NCBI RefSeq assembly: GCF_010183535.1
Contig: NC_071332.1
Coordinates: forward strand, 21,204,001-21,268,000
Reading direction: 5' to 3'
Length of the DNA: 64,000 nt
Source of the DNA: Caenorhabditis remanei
Taxonomy: Eukaryota; Nematoda; Chromadorea; Rhabditida; Rhabditidae
Positions 11,101 through 21,533 of this stretch are shown in pieces. The position numbers were made by a program, and so were the translations under genes. The notes under the pieces were generated by a model. That model was not told the DNA's origin, did no database searches, and worked only from the letters and a program-made list of their open reading frames with translations. Positions within the stretch are counted from its first letter, which is position 1. Each line of letters starts with the position of its first letter.

Positions 11101-14100
11101 GGACACACCTTCTGACTGATTGACGTCTTTGGGCTCAAAAATTTGTATTTTTGGAAATGGAGACAACAATAAATGTAGTGTGCTCAGATGATTTGACTCA
11201 ACTCATTTTTAGACAAGACACGTCACAAATTGGTAAAAATTGTTATTGTTTACTCCTGGGAGCCCATGGAGCACAAGAACCCAATGACAACTGTGTGATA
11301 AACGATTTGAGATCTGAGATATCAGGATGCTCGGAGAAGTGTAAAAATGAGAGGGAGACGTGTGAAAAGGAGGGAGAAAATTATTGGAGGGAGCGGTTTT
11401 TTTTTGGATCTTTGGGGGGAAAATTGGATGATGGTTTTGAGTGATCAAGGAGCAAAAAAGCACAAAACGTTTTTTTTTTTGGATAGTAAATACTAAGAGT
11501 GGTTTTGATCAGTAGTTGAAGACAGACTGGTCGCAGATGTGTCTTGAACACAGTGAAAAAAGTTTTTAAAACTAAAATTCCAGTTGTTAACATCTATAAC
11601 ATCAAATTAGCACAATGAAACAACTAGTCATCACGCTTTAACGAGCTATATCGCCACAGGGAAAAGTTCTACCAGAAAGTTGTCAACTACAAAAATGTAG
11701 CCCTAGACTTTACCTATATTCTAAACAAAAAACCAAAAAATTTGGACAATGTCACGTCTCCTGGAAGGCCTACTAGTTTTTTTGTCAGTGTAACCTACAC
11801 TGACAATCTTGGTCACTGTAGACTTACACTGACAATTTCCAGCAACCACTAATTATCGCGCTATTTTTCCGTTTATTGTCGAAATTCACAATTTCGAAAT
11901 GTCATAGTTTTGAAATGTAACGGTTTCTAAATGTCATGGTTCTATAATGTCATATTTTTGAAAAATCAAAGTTTAGAAATACTTCATTTTCAAAAAAATT
12001 GGTTTCAAAAAATCAAAATGCCACACTTTTGAAACATCAAAAGTTTCATAATATCTTGGTTTCAGAATGACAAAGTTTCAAAACGTACCCCAGAGAATTT
12101 TGGAAAGCTTAATCATATCATAATTTCAGAAGTCGTGAGAAATTTTCAGCTAGACTCTTTTTTTTTCAGAAATCTAAAATTTCCAGAAAAACTCACCGCC
12201 AATATCACCGCTTTGGGTCCTCTCTCGACTTGTTGCATATTGTTGACTGGCGCTTCTCTTGTCTCACTATCAGCAACCCACCGTTTCGCTCCTTCCAACT
12301 GCTGTCCCTTTTGTACCGCCTGAAAAGAAATGTGTCATTTGAGTATGCAAGGGAAACAAAAAAAAACAAAGTGTATCTATCGATAAGACGAGGGGGAAAT
12401 CTTAGCCATCATCCCACACTATTTGTTTAGCAATCGAAAAGTCAAGATCGGGTGGGGGATGGAGCTCCACCTTCTTGACACTTTTTCTATTACTCGCTGA
12501 GTCAAGTGAACGGTTTTTATATTTTTAGAAAAAAAACTTTTTGTTTACCAGCCTACCATTTTCTCTTTCTGCTCCTCCGGCTTCTCCACAAACTTTTGCG
12601 CAAGTTGGTCCGCCTGGATTTGTGGTTTACGTGCCATTACTGGTGACATGGCAAGGTGACCGCCGATGGCGTATTCTTGCTCTTGTTGCTGGAAAAGAAA
12701 TATAATTTATATATATAAATATTTATAGTGGGGTTGAGGGAGAAAAGTGTAAAAAAAATAAAAAATCCCTCCGATGTGAAAGTGAACACATGTGGCTGTG
12801 GCCCTCAAGAGCTTTTGGCGGAGCATCCCTTCCCCCCCCCCCTCTCTGCTACTCACCAAAACCGTCTGCCGCAAAGCAGTCTTTCCTGTGGGCGGGGCAA
12901 CCGCGGTTACTAGTTTCGGTTGCTCTGGTTGTGGTCCCTGAGTGGTCACTTTGCCTGGCGTTCTGCTCCATTTCGGTCCGGTTGCTGCATGAATTTCCTG
13001 TGGAGCTGGTTGAGATTGAGTGAGAGCTCCTTTTGGAGCATTTTGTGAAGTTGTGGAGGTCTGGGCTTGGGGTTGGGCTTGGGGCTTGGCTGGTTGCGGC
13101 TTAGCAGCCTGGGCTTGAGGCTTAGCGGTCTGAGCAGCCTGCGCAGCAGCTTGCGCCTTTTTCTGAGCCTCTTCCTGCGCTTTCTTTTGAGCTGCGGCTT
13201 GAGCCTGCTGAGCCGCCTGAGCCTTCTTCTGCGCTTCTTCCTGAGCCTTCTTTTGAGCAGCAGCCTGAGCTTGAGCTTGTTGTTGGACCTGCTGCTGAGC
13301 CAATTGAGCCTTCTTCTGAGCTTCTGCTTGAGCCTGAGCCTGAGCCGCTTGCGCCTTCTTTAAGGCCTCCTCCTGAGCCTTTTTCTGCGCTTCTTGTGCT
13401 CTTGCCAGCGCCTCTTGCTGGGCCTTAGCCTGACTTTGCGCCTGGGCCTGAGCAGCTTGAGCCTTCTTTAAGGCCTCCTCTTGCGCCTTCTTTTGTGCTT
13501 CCTGGGCTCTTGCCAACGCCTCCTGTTGAGCCTTCTTTGCCTGCTCCTGCGCGGCTCTCAGCGCTTCTTGTTGGGCTTGTTGGGCTTGGTTCTGTTGGGC
13601 CTGATTGGCCTGCTGATTCGCTTGGGATTGACTCTGTGCCTGAGCGACTCTTGCGGCGGCGGCTTGAAGCGCAGCGGCTTGTTGGGCTTTTGCGAGTTGT
13701 TGAGCCTCGAGCATCTTTTGGTGTTGCTCCAGCGCCTTCTTTTCTGCTTCGGTTTTTTCTTGCGATTGGGTTTGCTGGACGACTACCTCGTTCTGTTGTC
13801 TTTCACTAGCCAGGTTACCAATTTGACTCAACACCTGCTGTGCGGCTTGTGCGGGGGTTTGCGCGACACGGATTCCGAACGACTTCCGGCGAGTGGTAAC
13901 CACGATCTGAATGAAAAAATTGATTATTTTGATAGAAAAAGAATGTCTACCTCCCCATCAGACTCCTCCTCCGACGACGTTCCATCGTGTCTATTGACTC
14001 CTGAAGACGTGGATTGTATAGGGGATTCTTCAGAAGTCGGACGCTTCTTGAGGGTTACGACGATTACTGGAGAGGGAAAAGGTGTTAGGTTAGTAAAAAG

Positions 14101-14165
14101 GAAAGAAAATTTTTTTAGTGGGAACCTACAATTAGAATCTACAAGAACTTACCAGTGTCCGGCAT
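8114..14165 (-). CDS. Ala/Gln/Lys-rich coiled-coil protein with WPPP motifs
   Basis: Reverse-strand exons 14165-14153, 14066-13951, 13906-12857, 12688-12557, 12319-12197, 9483-9382, 9333-9119, 9060-8909, 8491-8351, 8263-8217 and 8167-8114 all join in phase, giving about 714 residues. The N-terminus is Ser/Thr- and acid-rich. Residues about 90-330 are a long predicted helix built from repeats such as AQKKAQEEA. The C-terminal third carries four WPPP motifs (SAVWPPPQDE, NRVWPPPENE, VQWPPPEAE, RQWPPPPPQ), each followed by acidic residues, suggesting a repeated short protein-binding element. No signal peptide or membrane helix is seen, so it is probably cytoplasmic. A scaffold or cytoskeletal role is inference from composition only. 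Introns carry several MITEs. A second start exon (10681-10660) and a second last exon (7154-7110) suggest isoforms. Confidence 0.82.
8565..8905. repeat. Two MITE copies in tandem inside an intron
   Basis: At about 8565-8710 and 8730-8905. Each copy starts with TGTCAGTGTAA, followed by a second TGTCAGTGTAGG and TTACACTGACC, and the second ends in a TAGTTGACAAC-type arm. The same family appears near 3.3, 4.7, 5.8, 9.7 and 11.7 kb. Confidence 0.7.
9600..9815. repeat. MITE, reverse orientation
   Basis: Contains GTTGTCAACTACAAAAATG, then the ACACTGACAATC pair. It is the reverse complement of the copies at 8.6-8.9 kb and lies in an intron of the WPPP gene. Confidence 0.7.
9851..9924 (-). CDS. Internal exon of the short WPPP isoform
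   Basis: A 74-nt exon (acceptor TTCTTCAG, donor GTAATT) reading ATMLAHQQANYLNNTDFNRK and onward. It joins in phase to the ATG exon 10681-10660 upstream and to 9483-9382 downstream. Joined to the long-isoform exon ending at 12197 it would shift frame and stop, so it appears specific to the short transcript. Confidence 0.55.
10345..10615. repeat. Inverted-repeat MITE with CCGCCCACTTTTGAGAT-type arms
   Basis: Arms share the inverse pair AGGTGCATATCCCAAAAGTGG and GGCGTATATCTCAAAAGTGG, flanking TTTTTGATATCTCTGCAAG and a GAGACGCAGAC motif. Lies just downstream (reverse strand) of the alternative ATG exon. Confidence 0.6.
10660..10681 (-). CDS. Alternative first coding exon of the WPPP gene
   Basis: Reads ATG GCC TGC GCC ACT GTT TCA G followed by a GTATTT donor (22 nt, phase 1). 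It joins in phase to 9924-9851, giving MACATVSATMLAHQQ and onward, then continues into the WPPP exons. A transcript starting here would omit the whole Ala/Gln coiled coil and keep the WPPP region. Confidence 0.5.
11640..11850. repeat. MITE, reverse orientation
   Basis: Starts with GAGCTATATCGCC and AAAGTTGTCAACTACAAAAA and ends with TACACTGACAATTTCC. Very similar to the copy at 9600-9815 and in the same gene. Confidence 0.7.
11885..12085. repeat. Degenerate short tandem repeat (GTTTxGAAATGTCATA type)
   Basis: About ten imperfect units of 18-22 bp resembling GTTTCGAAATGTCAT in an intron of the WPPP gene. Related but sparser units occur near 6.1-6.3 and 7.6-7.8 kb. Confidence 0.5.
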
Positions 14166-14570
14166 GATGCTGATTTCAGATTCAGGTGTGTTGATTAGTC
14201 GGCAAGAGAGATGTTTTCGGGTTGGATTGTTTGTTGGGTGGTGATGCGAAAAGATAAAGAGAAAACGAGGCGAGTCAGTTGTTTCTTATGGTTTTTGGCG
14301 ATTTCCGACTGATTTGAAGGCGAGCACTGATCGATGAGAGAGAGAGATGAGAGAAAGACACCCCCTCAAAAAACGAGAAACAAAACAGATTGTGTGGAGG
14401 GGGGGAGGAATCAAAGGGATAGAGAGAAAGAGAAAATATGTATAAAAAAAAGGTCGAATGAGTCGTTGGCTGTCAGAGGAGCAATAGTGATTTGGGAAGA
14501 ATGAATGGGAACTGGTTTAAGAGGGGGAAATGAGTAAATAGTTTATAGTTGCAACATCAATCTGACTAGG

Positions 14571-15006
14571 AAAGTCTTTGGAGACGCCACTTTCAAACGA
14601 CCTATAAATTTGGTCATAGGTATTTTTTTGGAAAGTCCATTTCTGCAGTCAAAACCTGCTAAATGTCTCTGCAAGCCGAGTTATGAGCTCTCAAACTTTT
14701 CATATGGTTAAGCCTTTTCACATGGAATTCCAAATCGACCGCATATATGTCATCGCGAGGTTCCATTTGTGTTCCCCAGCGGTTTACCTGTGCTCGTACG
14801 TTGCAAAAGCAAGAATATCTTGCGTATACTTCCTGTCAATTTGGAATTCCATGTAAACAGGCTTAACCATATGAATAGTTTGGAAGCTCATAACTCGGCT
14901 CACAGAGACATTTAGCAGGTTTTGACTACAGAAATTGACTCATCGTGGTCGAAAATACCTATGACGAAACTTATAAGCCGTTTGAAAATGGCATCTCCAA
15001 AGACTT
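14571..15006. mobile_element. Palindromic MITE with arms of about 165 bp
   Basis: AAGTCTTTGGAGACGCCA at the left end is matched inversely by TGGCATCTCCAAAGACTT at the right. The arms continue through AACCTGCTAAATGTCTCT / AGAGACATTTAGCAGGTT and GGTTAAGCC / GGCTTAACC. The centre is about 110 bp. No coding capacity. A target duplication is not clear. Confidence 0.75.
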
Positions 15007-15186
15007 CCCTTGTGAGAGATATTGATAGTTGAGTTTGAAAAGAGTAAGCTTTTAGCTTCAAGATTCTTGAAGTTTGGTTATTTGCAGTTTTTTCAGCTAC
15101 ATTTTGAAATTGCAATTGAGATTTTTTGACAAACTATACAAACAGTACCGTGCAGCCGTTTTCAGTTGAAAATGGCCAACTTTGAG

Positions 15187-15260
15187 AGGATGAGTTACGA
15201 AAGGTTGAAGTTGGTCAGAGTAAAATTACACTGACCAACTTCAACCCTTCATAACTCATC
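15187..15260. repeat. Short perfect-looking inverted repeat
   Basis: GATGAGTTACGAAAGGTTGAAGTTGGTCAG is followed closely by its near-exact inverse, with a spacer of about 10 bases. The same GAAGTTGGTCAGTGTAA core appears in the MITEs at 44.3, 59.7 and 61.7 kb. Foldback remnant of that family. Confidence 0.6.
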
Positions 15261-15783
15261 AGAGACATGACCCACCAAAAAAATGATCAACTACGAAAAT
15301 ACAGCCCCAGACATTTCCTATACAACCATATCAAATTTCTAGCAGCCGTGTGTACGGTATCTGAAAAAATGCAACAGGGCACCGGCACATCCCACGGTCG
15401 CTCTTCATCCGTTATATCGCCGACTAAAGGTTAACATTGTGATATTCTTTTTTGCCATATCTTCTTTACGATTTCAGCCAATTTTCAGACATTTCGATTG
15501 GGATAGGGATAGCGATTCCACTAGACTCTCGTTGTTTCACTATTTCAATCAATTTTCAGACATTTAGACTTGTAAATTTCATAGAAAACTCACATTTCAA
15601 CCCTGGACTCTGTAAAAGTCGCCCAATTTTGTAAGCTTATTTATTACTATACTACATACTAATTTTTAGGACTACTGGATACAACTGACATGAGTCAAAA
15701 GTTCCACCTGCTTTGAAAACATTACGTTTCCTAAAATAAATAATAAATAGCATAACAAGTTCTACAAGTTACTCAATATTTCA

Positions 15784-15936
15784 ATGAATAGCGATATAAG
15801 TGAACCAGAATTGAGAGCGTCTCTCTGTGAAGCTTTTGACAGAAATGACAGTATTTCTTGCGAATGGAATAAAGCATTCGTTGCAGCCATCAAGATGCTC
15901 CTCATCGCCTTTATTCTTCCATTTTGGGACGACTAG
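15784..15936 (+). pseudogene. Possible N-terminal fragment of a serpentine receptor (Srz-like)
   Basis: A 50-residue frame with an acidic start (MNSDISEPEL), Cys residues, and one hydrophobic segment ending in ILPF before a TAG. Its layout resembles the N-terminus of the Srz gene at 16-17 kb (acidic tail, Cys, then a hydrophobic run ending LPF). Nothing after the stop continues the family. Identity is tentative. Confidence 0.3.
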
Positions 15937-16175
15937 ATCCTCGTTGTAGCACGTAATATATTCCTGCTAACTATATTTTTTTCACTATTTCAATCAATAA
16001 ATAGAATTCCTGTTCAATAGTGTGAGACCTCAAAACTATCTCGAGAGATTTTCGAGTTTTTGAAGCTACAGTAGGCTACACTAGAAACAAAACCCTGATT
16101 TTCTAGCCTTAGGCATGGCTAATCGACTGGTTGACAATGATTTATTTAAAAAAATTAACAGAACAATTATTCAGT

Positions 16176-17340
16176 CTAGTTGGCCACCGTTGAGATGATT
16201 TGGCTCAGCACCATTCCATCGGTTACCGGTTCGACTTGTCGAGAGAAGAAGCATATAGATCTTATAGTCTTTGGAAAGTTGTTGGATTTCAAAGAAGTGA
16301 ACAACGCTTGCAGATTCCTCCGGTTACATCCAAGATACGTGAGTTGTAAAACGAGAGGTAGCGAAACTTCATCGGAATATTTACAATAAAACAATGCCTG
16401 AAAAATAATTTATATGTCTAATTTTAGAATGTATATTTCTCACGTTATCGATATTATTGTTGGTGAACATGTATTTTGTGAAAATTACCTTAAAAAAAGA
16501 TGAATAGATAATTATGTCTACAAAAAAAAAACTACCGAATAGACGATAATTTTCTCTGCGACAACAGCAACCAGCTGCCAGGCAACATATCGTTGAGGTT
16601 GATTCACTTGAGCAGAAGCGAGATTTGTAAACTTTCGAATACTAATTACGATGGGGACGTATAAAAGCGAGGAGAAAACTACCAGAACGTTTAGAAATAA
16701 GAAATATGCCTAAAATATTTGTTGAGATTATTTTCGTTATGTAACTTATGTGGGAAGCCATTACCAATTGCAAATTATTTGCAACAGATTCATTTATATA
16801 CTTGAGCGTCCATACTAAGAGCATGAATGATGTAGCTAATCCGTATAGCGTCCGAACTAGCCTTTTCATTGTAACCTCGGAAAAATTCAAGTATTTTTCT
16901 GTTCTGGGAAAGAAGTAAATGAGAAACCGCTGAATAGCCAGTAGCGACAGAAGAGTTTGATTCACTTCATAAGTAATTGGAATAATGAACAAGAAGAAGA
17001 AACCGAACCAAAGTGTAATAAGCGATGTGAATCCTCCTAATAAATCTCGAACAATTGCCCCAAGAATAGATGCATAATAAAAAACATAGTACATTTTGAG
17101 GATAAAGTGAAAATGATCAATGATTTGAAATACTGCAGTTACTCTGTCTCTTTCTCTATTGAGATTGTAGACGTATGAGTATAGTAGAAATACAAGATGA
17201 GAGACGAACGGTAGAAATAGAACGAAGGAAATTAACCAAATGAATTTCGCAAAATCATTCTGAAATATGCAACTGTAGTAGTCATTCCCACCTACATTGT
17301 CGCAATAATCCAATTGGCTAGTTCCGTTTTCACTATCCAT
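16176..17340 (-). CDS. Serpentine receptor class Z (Srz) chemoreceptor
   Basis: Reverse-strand exons 17340-16765, 16709-16536, 16488-16444 and 16397-16176 join in phase to give about 338 residues, normal for Srz. Family marks include LLAIQRFLIYFFP with EKYLNFSE after the third to fourth helix, PIVISIRKFTNLASAQVNQP with RYVAWQ before helix 6, and LPLVLQLTYLGCNRRN in helix 7. Hydrophobic runs fit seven membrane helices. Srz proteins are nematode G-protein-coupled receptors thought to act in chemosensory neurons; the ligand is unknown. All splice sites are canonical GT/AG and no frame is broken. A broken relative lies next door at 17.8-18.8 kb, so this is a local family cluster. Confidence 0.85.
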
Positions 17341-17777
17341 CGATTGGAAACTGAGTGTGAGTTGTGTTCTTAGCCTATTTCAATCTATTTCACCTGTTGT
17401 ACGTAAGAGAGATATTATATTACGTAAATCGGATGTCAAACACGATTGTATTCAGAAAAAGTGATCTTATATGGATCAGAGAAACGGATAGTTTTTTGGA
17501 AATATTTCCAGAAGAGTTAGACAATCTCGTTGGCCAAACATTTAAATTTTATCGTTTTTGAGAAGTTCTTGCATTTCTTTTTTCAGTTTTCGTGCTTCTT
17601 TTTTATCACCTGCTTTGGACTTACATACAAATATGAAGTTTATTTGTATTTTATTCATGTTAAAAGGTTATCAGATGAAAGTTCCGAGGCTGAACTTATG
17701 TGGTCAAAAATCAAAAGGGATGCTGAACAAAAATGATTGGTATGTCCCCAGCCTCCGAAACATTATATCTGATTAGT

Positions 17778-18750
17778 AGTATGATGTAACCATATTAGCA
17801 TTTGGATGCAACACTCGCCATTTTGGAAACATAACGTTTTCCAGTTTTGTAAATTGAAGCTGATTTGGCTCAACACCATTCCATCGGTTACAGGTTCGAC
17901 TTGTCGAGAGAAGAAGCATATAGATCTTATAGTCTTTAAAAAGTTTCTGAATTTCAAAGAAGTGAACGCGTTCTTGGCATTTAAGTGGATAGCAAGTTTA
18001 AATTTTGACGCGAGATTTATAAACTTTAGAATACTGATTACAAGTGTACAAGAGATATCTGTTAAAGGCGTATTATGGTCAGTTATGATAGTTTTATATC
18101 ATAATGTATGCGTTTCGGCGAGTTGATTTTCATACTTCAAGAATGTTTTAATTCAGTGCACAACCCACTGAAAGCGAGCGAAAGTTTGGCCTGTGGAATG
18201 GCCGAAGAAGATTGGGGGCCGTGACCTAGAAATTCGACTTTGGTTTGTTTCAATTTTGACGGTATTTTCAATCATTTTTGTTGTATTCTTCAATAAATTC
18301 TACAGAAAACGACAAATATTGATGTCACGTTAAAAATAACAGCATACTGAAAAAGTACTCTTAACCTAAGTCAAATGTTTTTTTCAACGTCGAATTTCTA
18401 GGTCACGGCCCCCAATCTTCTTCGGCCATTTCACTGACCAAACTATCTGGCGTTCGTTTCAATCGGGTTGTGCACTGAATTAAAAAATTCTTGAAGTATG
18501 AAAATGGACTCGCCGTAACGCATACATTATGATATAAAAATATCAAAACTGACCACAATACGCCTTTAAGTATTGTGATTAATTTCTGACCCGATCTAAT
18601 GGCTTACCAAAATAGTTTTATCCGTTGAAAAGGTATTACTGGATTTTATATTCTGCCAGTGTCTTTGATATATGAAGTCCATATAATATTCTAACTATTC
18701 TTTTCATTGTAGCCTTTGAGAATTTCAAATATTTCTCCGTACTTTTATTC
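17778..18750 (-). pseudogene. Srz receptor pseudogene, deleted and split by a MITE
   Basis: On the reverse strand, 18750-18590 reads STEKYLKFSKATMKRIVRIL, matching the middle of the intact Srz gene. After the inserted MITE (18066-18565), 18060-18000 matches the ISIRKFTNLAS region. The sequence then jumps directly to the C-terminal LKTIRSICFFSRQVEPVTDG (17950-17860). The N-terminal half, the helix 7 exon and its intron are missing, and the last residues diverge. Confidence 0.75.
18066..18565. mobile_element. Palindromic MITE with TTAA target duplication
   Basis: About 500 bp with inverted arms of about 180 bp: AGGCGTATTATGGTCAG at the left and CTGACCACAATACGCCT at the right. TTAA occurs directly outside both ends (18062-18065 and 18566-18569), a piggyBac-like target signature, although a 3-bp TTA duplication (Harbinger-like) is also possible. 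It sits inside the Srz pseudogene and has no coding capacity. Confidence 0.75.
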
Positions 18751-19101
18751 CCGAAATCGGACGTTTCGAAACCGGTTTCGAAATGTTGTCTAGTTGCGAA
18801 ATGTCCCAGAGACGAAATCCCGAACAGTGCTCTCTTTGGCGCAATTTTTTAAATCGTCCCTCGGTTTATCTCGATTTCGATATCACACACTGCTGTCCAG
18901 CAGGTCTCTTTTTTTTTCAGATTTTCAGACATTTAAACAGCGAAATTTCAGAGAAAACCCGATTTCAACCATATACATTTACTGACAACAAAAACCTTTT
19001 TCCAATTTACTTTTTATCTAAACCACCTGTCTCCTCTCCACTAGTAAGCGTCTCATACACATCTCACCACTTCTTCATTTCTCCGAAAGCACAAAAAGAA
19101 A

Positions 19102-21105
19102 ATGCAATTCTCTCTAAATGTTCAATTAGTCCCAATTAGTCACTTAATTTTTTCCCCAATTTGCTGGTTATCCATGATTATTTATTGGCGGCTACTGTAT
19201 ATCATACACAAGTTGCGGAATAAGGAGTTTAAGTCCTCGTTTTTCCTGATTGTTAGGTTGCATGTAAGTCTAAATTCTAGAAACATGTAGTACGGTTGTA
19301 TAGAAAATGTCTCGGGCTACATTTTTGTAGTTGACCATTTTTTGGTGGGACACCTCCCTAGCGTGCTGCCGGCGGTTGAAGTAGACATACTTCCTACTGG
19401 CGTGCACTTCCCGTTTGGAGTAAGACACCTTCAACCACTGGTAGCAGGTTAGGGAGGGGTTCTACCAAAATGTGGTCAACTACAAAGATGTAGCCCGAGG
19501 CATGTTTAATAACATATTATAGTTTTAATAAGCTAGAATAAAAGGTGAGAAAGTTATGCCATGCCGTTTAGGAAATTTTTGAATAATTTAAAAATTTAAG
19601 TGTTCTTTGGGTCGGACAAAAATTCCAAAAATTCAGTGAGTTACAATAACCTAAGAACAAGTCATTGTATAGTGGTACACTGACCAAAGTTGGTGTTTTA
19701 TAACTTATCAGGAATATCTGCTATCAATATAAATTAAGTATAGTTGTAAAGAAAATGTCTCCGGCTACATTTTTGTAGTTGACCACTTTTTGTTGGGACA
19801 TGTCCTTGCGGAGTTGTGAGCGATTAAAGGGTGGCGGTTGGGGCCGCGCGCGCTGCCCACTAGCGAGGTGTCCTACTAAACAGTTGTCAACTGCAAAAAT
19901 GTAGCCCTTGAAAATCTCTACAATGTGGTATAAATTGTTTATTCCACATCTAAAGCCAGCACTGCTTCCTATCAAAAAATGATCAAAGTTATAGAAAATT
20001 TAGGCTATAACCGACGTCCTTATGTTCCTCTACGTGGAATTTATCGCTCGCCCACGTAAATATCGAATCCACAACCTATTCGAAGTGGTCACAGACCACT
20101 GGTTCCCACAATTTCTCTACTTTTTTCAAACCTTGATTAAGAACGCGATGTTTCTCGGGTACACTGTAGTGGCCATCAATCGATGCTCCGAAATATTCAG
20201 ATTCAGAAATCATTTTAAGGTATCTGCCCCGTGCTCGTGTCACCTGCTCTATCAACTTTATCAACATTTCATTTTTTTTTAGTTCTGGTGCCCGTCTCTC
20301 ATTTTTGCTATATACATATCAGAATGGCTGGCGCCTTCTGTGATACTAGGTCCACTATTTTACCTAGGGAACAATAATTTTTCATTGGTACCGTCCCCAA
20401 TAGGAGGGATTCTGATAAGAGCAAACCCGGAGTTTATGAAGCTAGACGCCCTGCAGGACATCATAATCTCCACGGCCTGCTTTCTTCTGAGCTCCGTCCT
20501 CTACCTCCTCACATTCATCCATCTGATCAAACAGCTACCCAAAGATATTTCGGTTCCTTATTTCACGTTTCGGAAGACTCGGAACTCAAAACTGAATACT
20601 CCCACGGATTTGATAATTTTCAAGTGCGCGTTCTTCTCGTTTGTTCTATTCACACCGAATTTCGCGAAGACTATCGTTTTGTATTTTGCGACGAGTCCGC
20701 AGATTATTGATATTGGGACAGAGTTGTGGTAAGTCATATTGTTATTTATCATTGGAAAGCTGGGAAAACGCTGACTTCAAATATCTATCCAAATTTTGCC
20801 CTTGAGATCTGCTATTCGAGAAAAACGAGTTGAAAATTTGACCTGGGTTTTCTCGAATACCTGGCCTCGAGGGAAAAAACTAAGTATATATTTGAAATCA
20901 GCGTTTTCTCTGCTTTCCAATGATATATAACAACGTCCTATATCTCCAAACTGACTCCCTGACCTTCCCTAGTAAGAAGACAAGAACCCCCAAGACCTCA
21001 ATCTCTTCCAGGTTCTTCACCACAGAGCTCATGTGCATCAGTTCCGGATGGAGTTTATTGATTAGTAGCTCCCGTCTTCGAGAAGAGTTTATTCCCGATA
21101 AGTAG
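19102..21105 (+). CDS. Seven-helix chemoreceptor of the Srg/Srv group
   Basis: Exons 19102-19263, 20004-20219, 20283-20728 and 21012-21105 join in phase, giving about 305 residues. The first hydrophobic segment (FSPICWLSMIIYW) is followed by a basic loop and a polar helix 2 (AITDVLMFLYVEF). Helix 3 ends with VVAINRCSEIF, an NRC/NRY-type motif of the Srg superfamily. The last exon gives ELMCISSGWSLLISSSRLRE, like the helix 7 and tail of these receptors. The assignment between Srg and Srv is not certain. Intron 1 (740 nt) contains two palindromic MITEs. A chemosensory role is inferred from the family. Confidence 0.75.
19303..19506. repeat. Palindromic MITE (GGCTACATTTTTGTAGTTGAC arms)
   Basis: CTCGGGCTACATTTTTGTAG at the left is mirrored by GATGTAGCCCGAG at the right, with a GGTAGCAGGTTAGGGAGG interior. 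Lies in intron 1 of the receptor gene. One of more than a dozen copies of this family in the window. Confidence 0.75.
19745..19920. repeat. Palindromic MITE, same family
   Basis: GGCTACATTTTTGTAGTTGACC at the left and GTTGTCAACTGCAAAAATG with TAGCCC at the right, with a GC-rich interior (GCCGCGCGCGCTGCC). Second copy in intron 1 of the receptor gene. Confidence 0.75.
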
Positions 21106-21267
21106 GTCGCCGCAATTATAAAGAAAAAAATTGATAATTAAGTTTCCAGGTGCAGAAAGAAACGAGACAATGTTTCAACAATGATGTCAACTATGTTTTG
21201 AGCAATGTTTGGGACTTTGTCTCCTGTAAATCCCGAAATCTGAAAATTTGTATGTATACAAATCAAA

Positions 21268-21500
21268 ACGAGGGCTACATTTTTGTAGTTGACAACTTTT
21301 TGATAGCTTCGCCCACTTTTGAGATATGCGCCTTTTAAGAAGATCGGCCTTCAAAGAGGGGAGACGCAGAGAAGTCAGACAGGCTAGCTTCTCTGCGCAC
21401 TCCCTCTTTATATCTATTATACCAACCTGACTATAAATACGCATAGCTCAAAAGTGGGTGGAGCTATCAAAAAGTTGTTAACTACAAACATGTAGGCCTT
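21268..21500. repeat. Palindromic MITE between two convergent genes
   Basis: Arms are GGGCTACATTTTTGTAGTTG / CAACTACAAACATGTAGGCC and TAGCTTCGCCCACTTTTGAG / CTCAAAAGTGGGTGGAGCTA. It fills most of the 430 bp between the receptor stop and the DUF19 stop. Confidence 0.75.
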
Positions 21501-21533
21501 GAAATTCTCTACAATTTGATATAGATTGTTTAT

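Larger units (their letters stand above)
14166..15783. other. Upstream region of the WPPP gene, then MITEs
   Basis: 14166-14570 is purine-rich with GA tracts and is the likely promoter and 5' leader of the reverse-strand gene. It is followed by the palindromes at 14571-15006 and 15187-15260. 15430-15780 holds one copy of the GATATTCTT...TTTCAGCCAATTTTCAGAC repeat. No gene recognised. Confidence 0.5.

Noticed and set aside
12790..14167. Long forward-strand frames rich in Leu and Ser at 13.07-14.17 kb
   Set aside because: They are the antisense of the Ala/Gln-rich coding exon on the reverse strand; Gln and Ala codons read backwards as Leu and Ser/Cys. The reverse strand has the splice sites and motifs.
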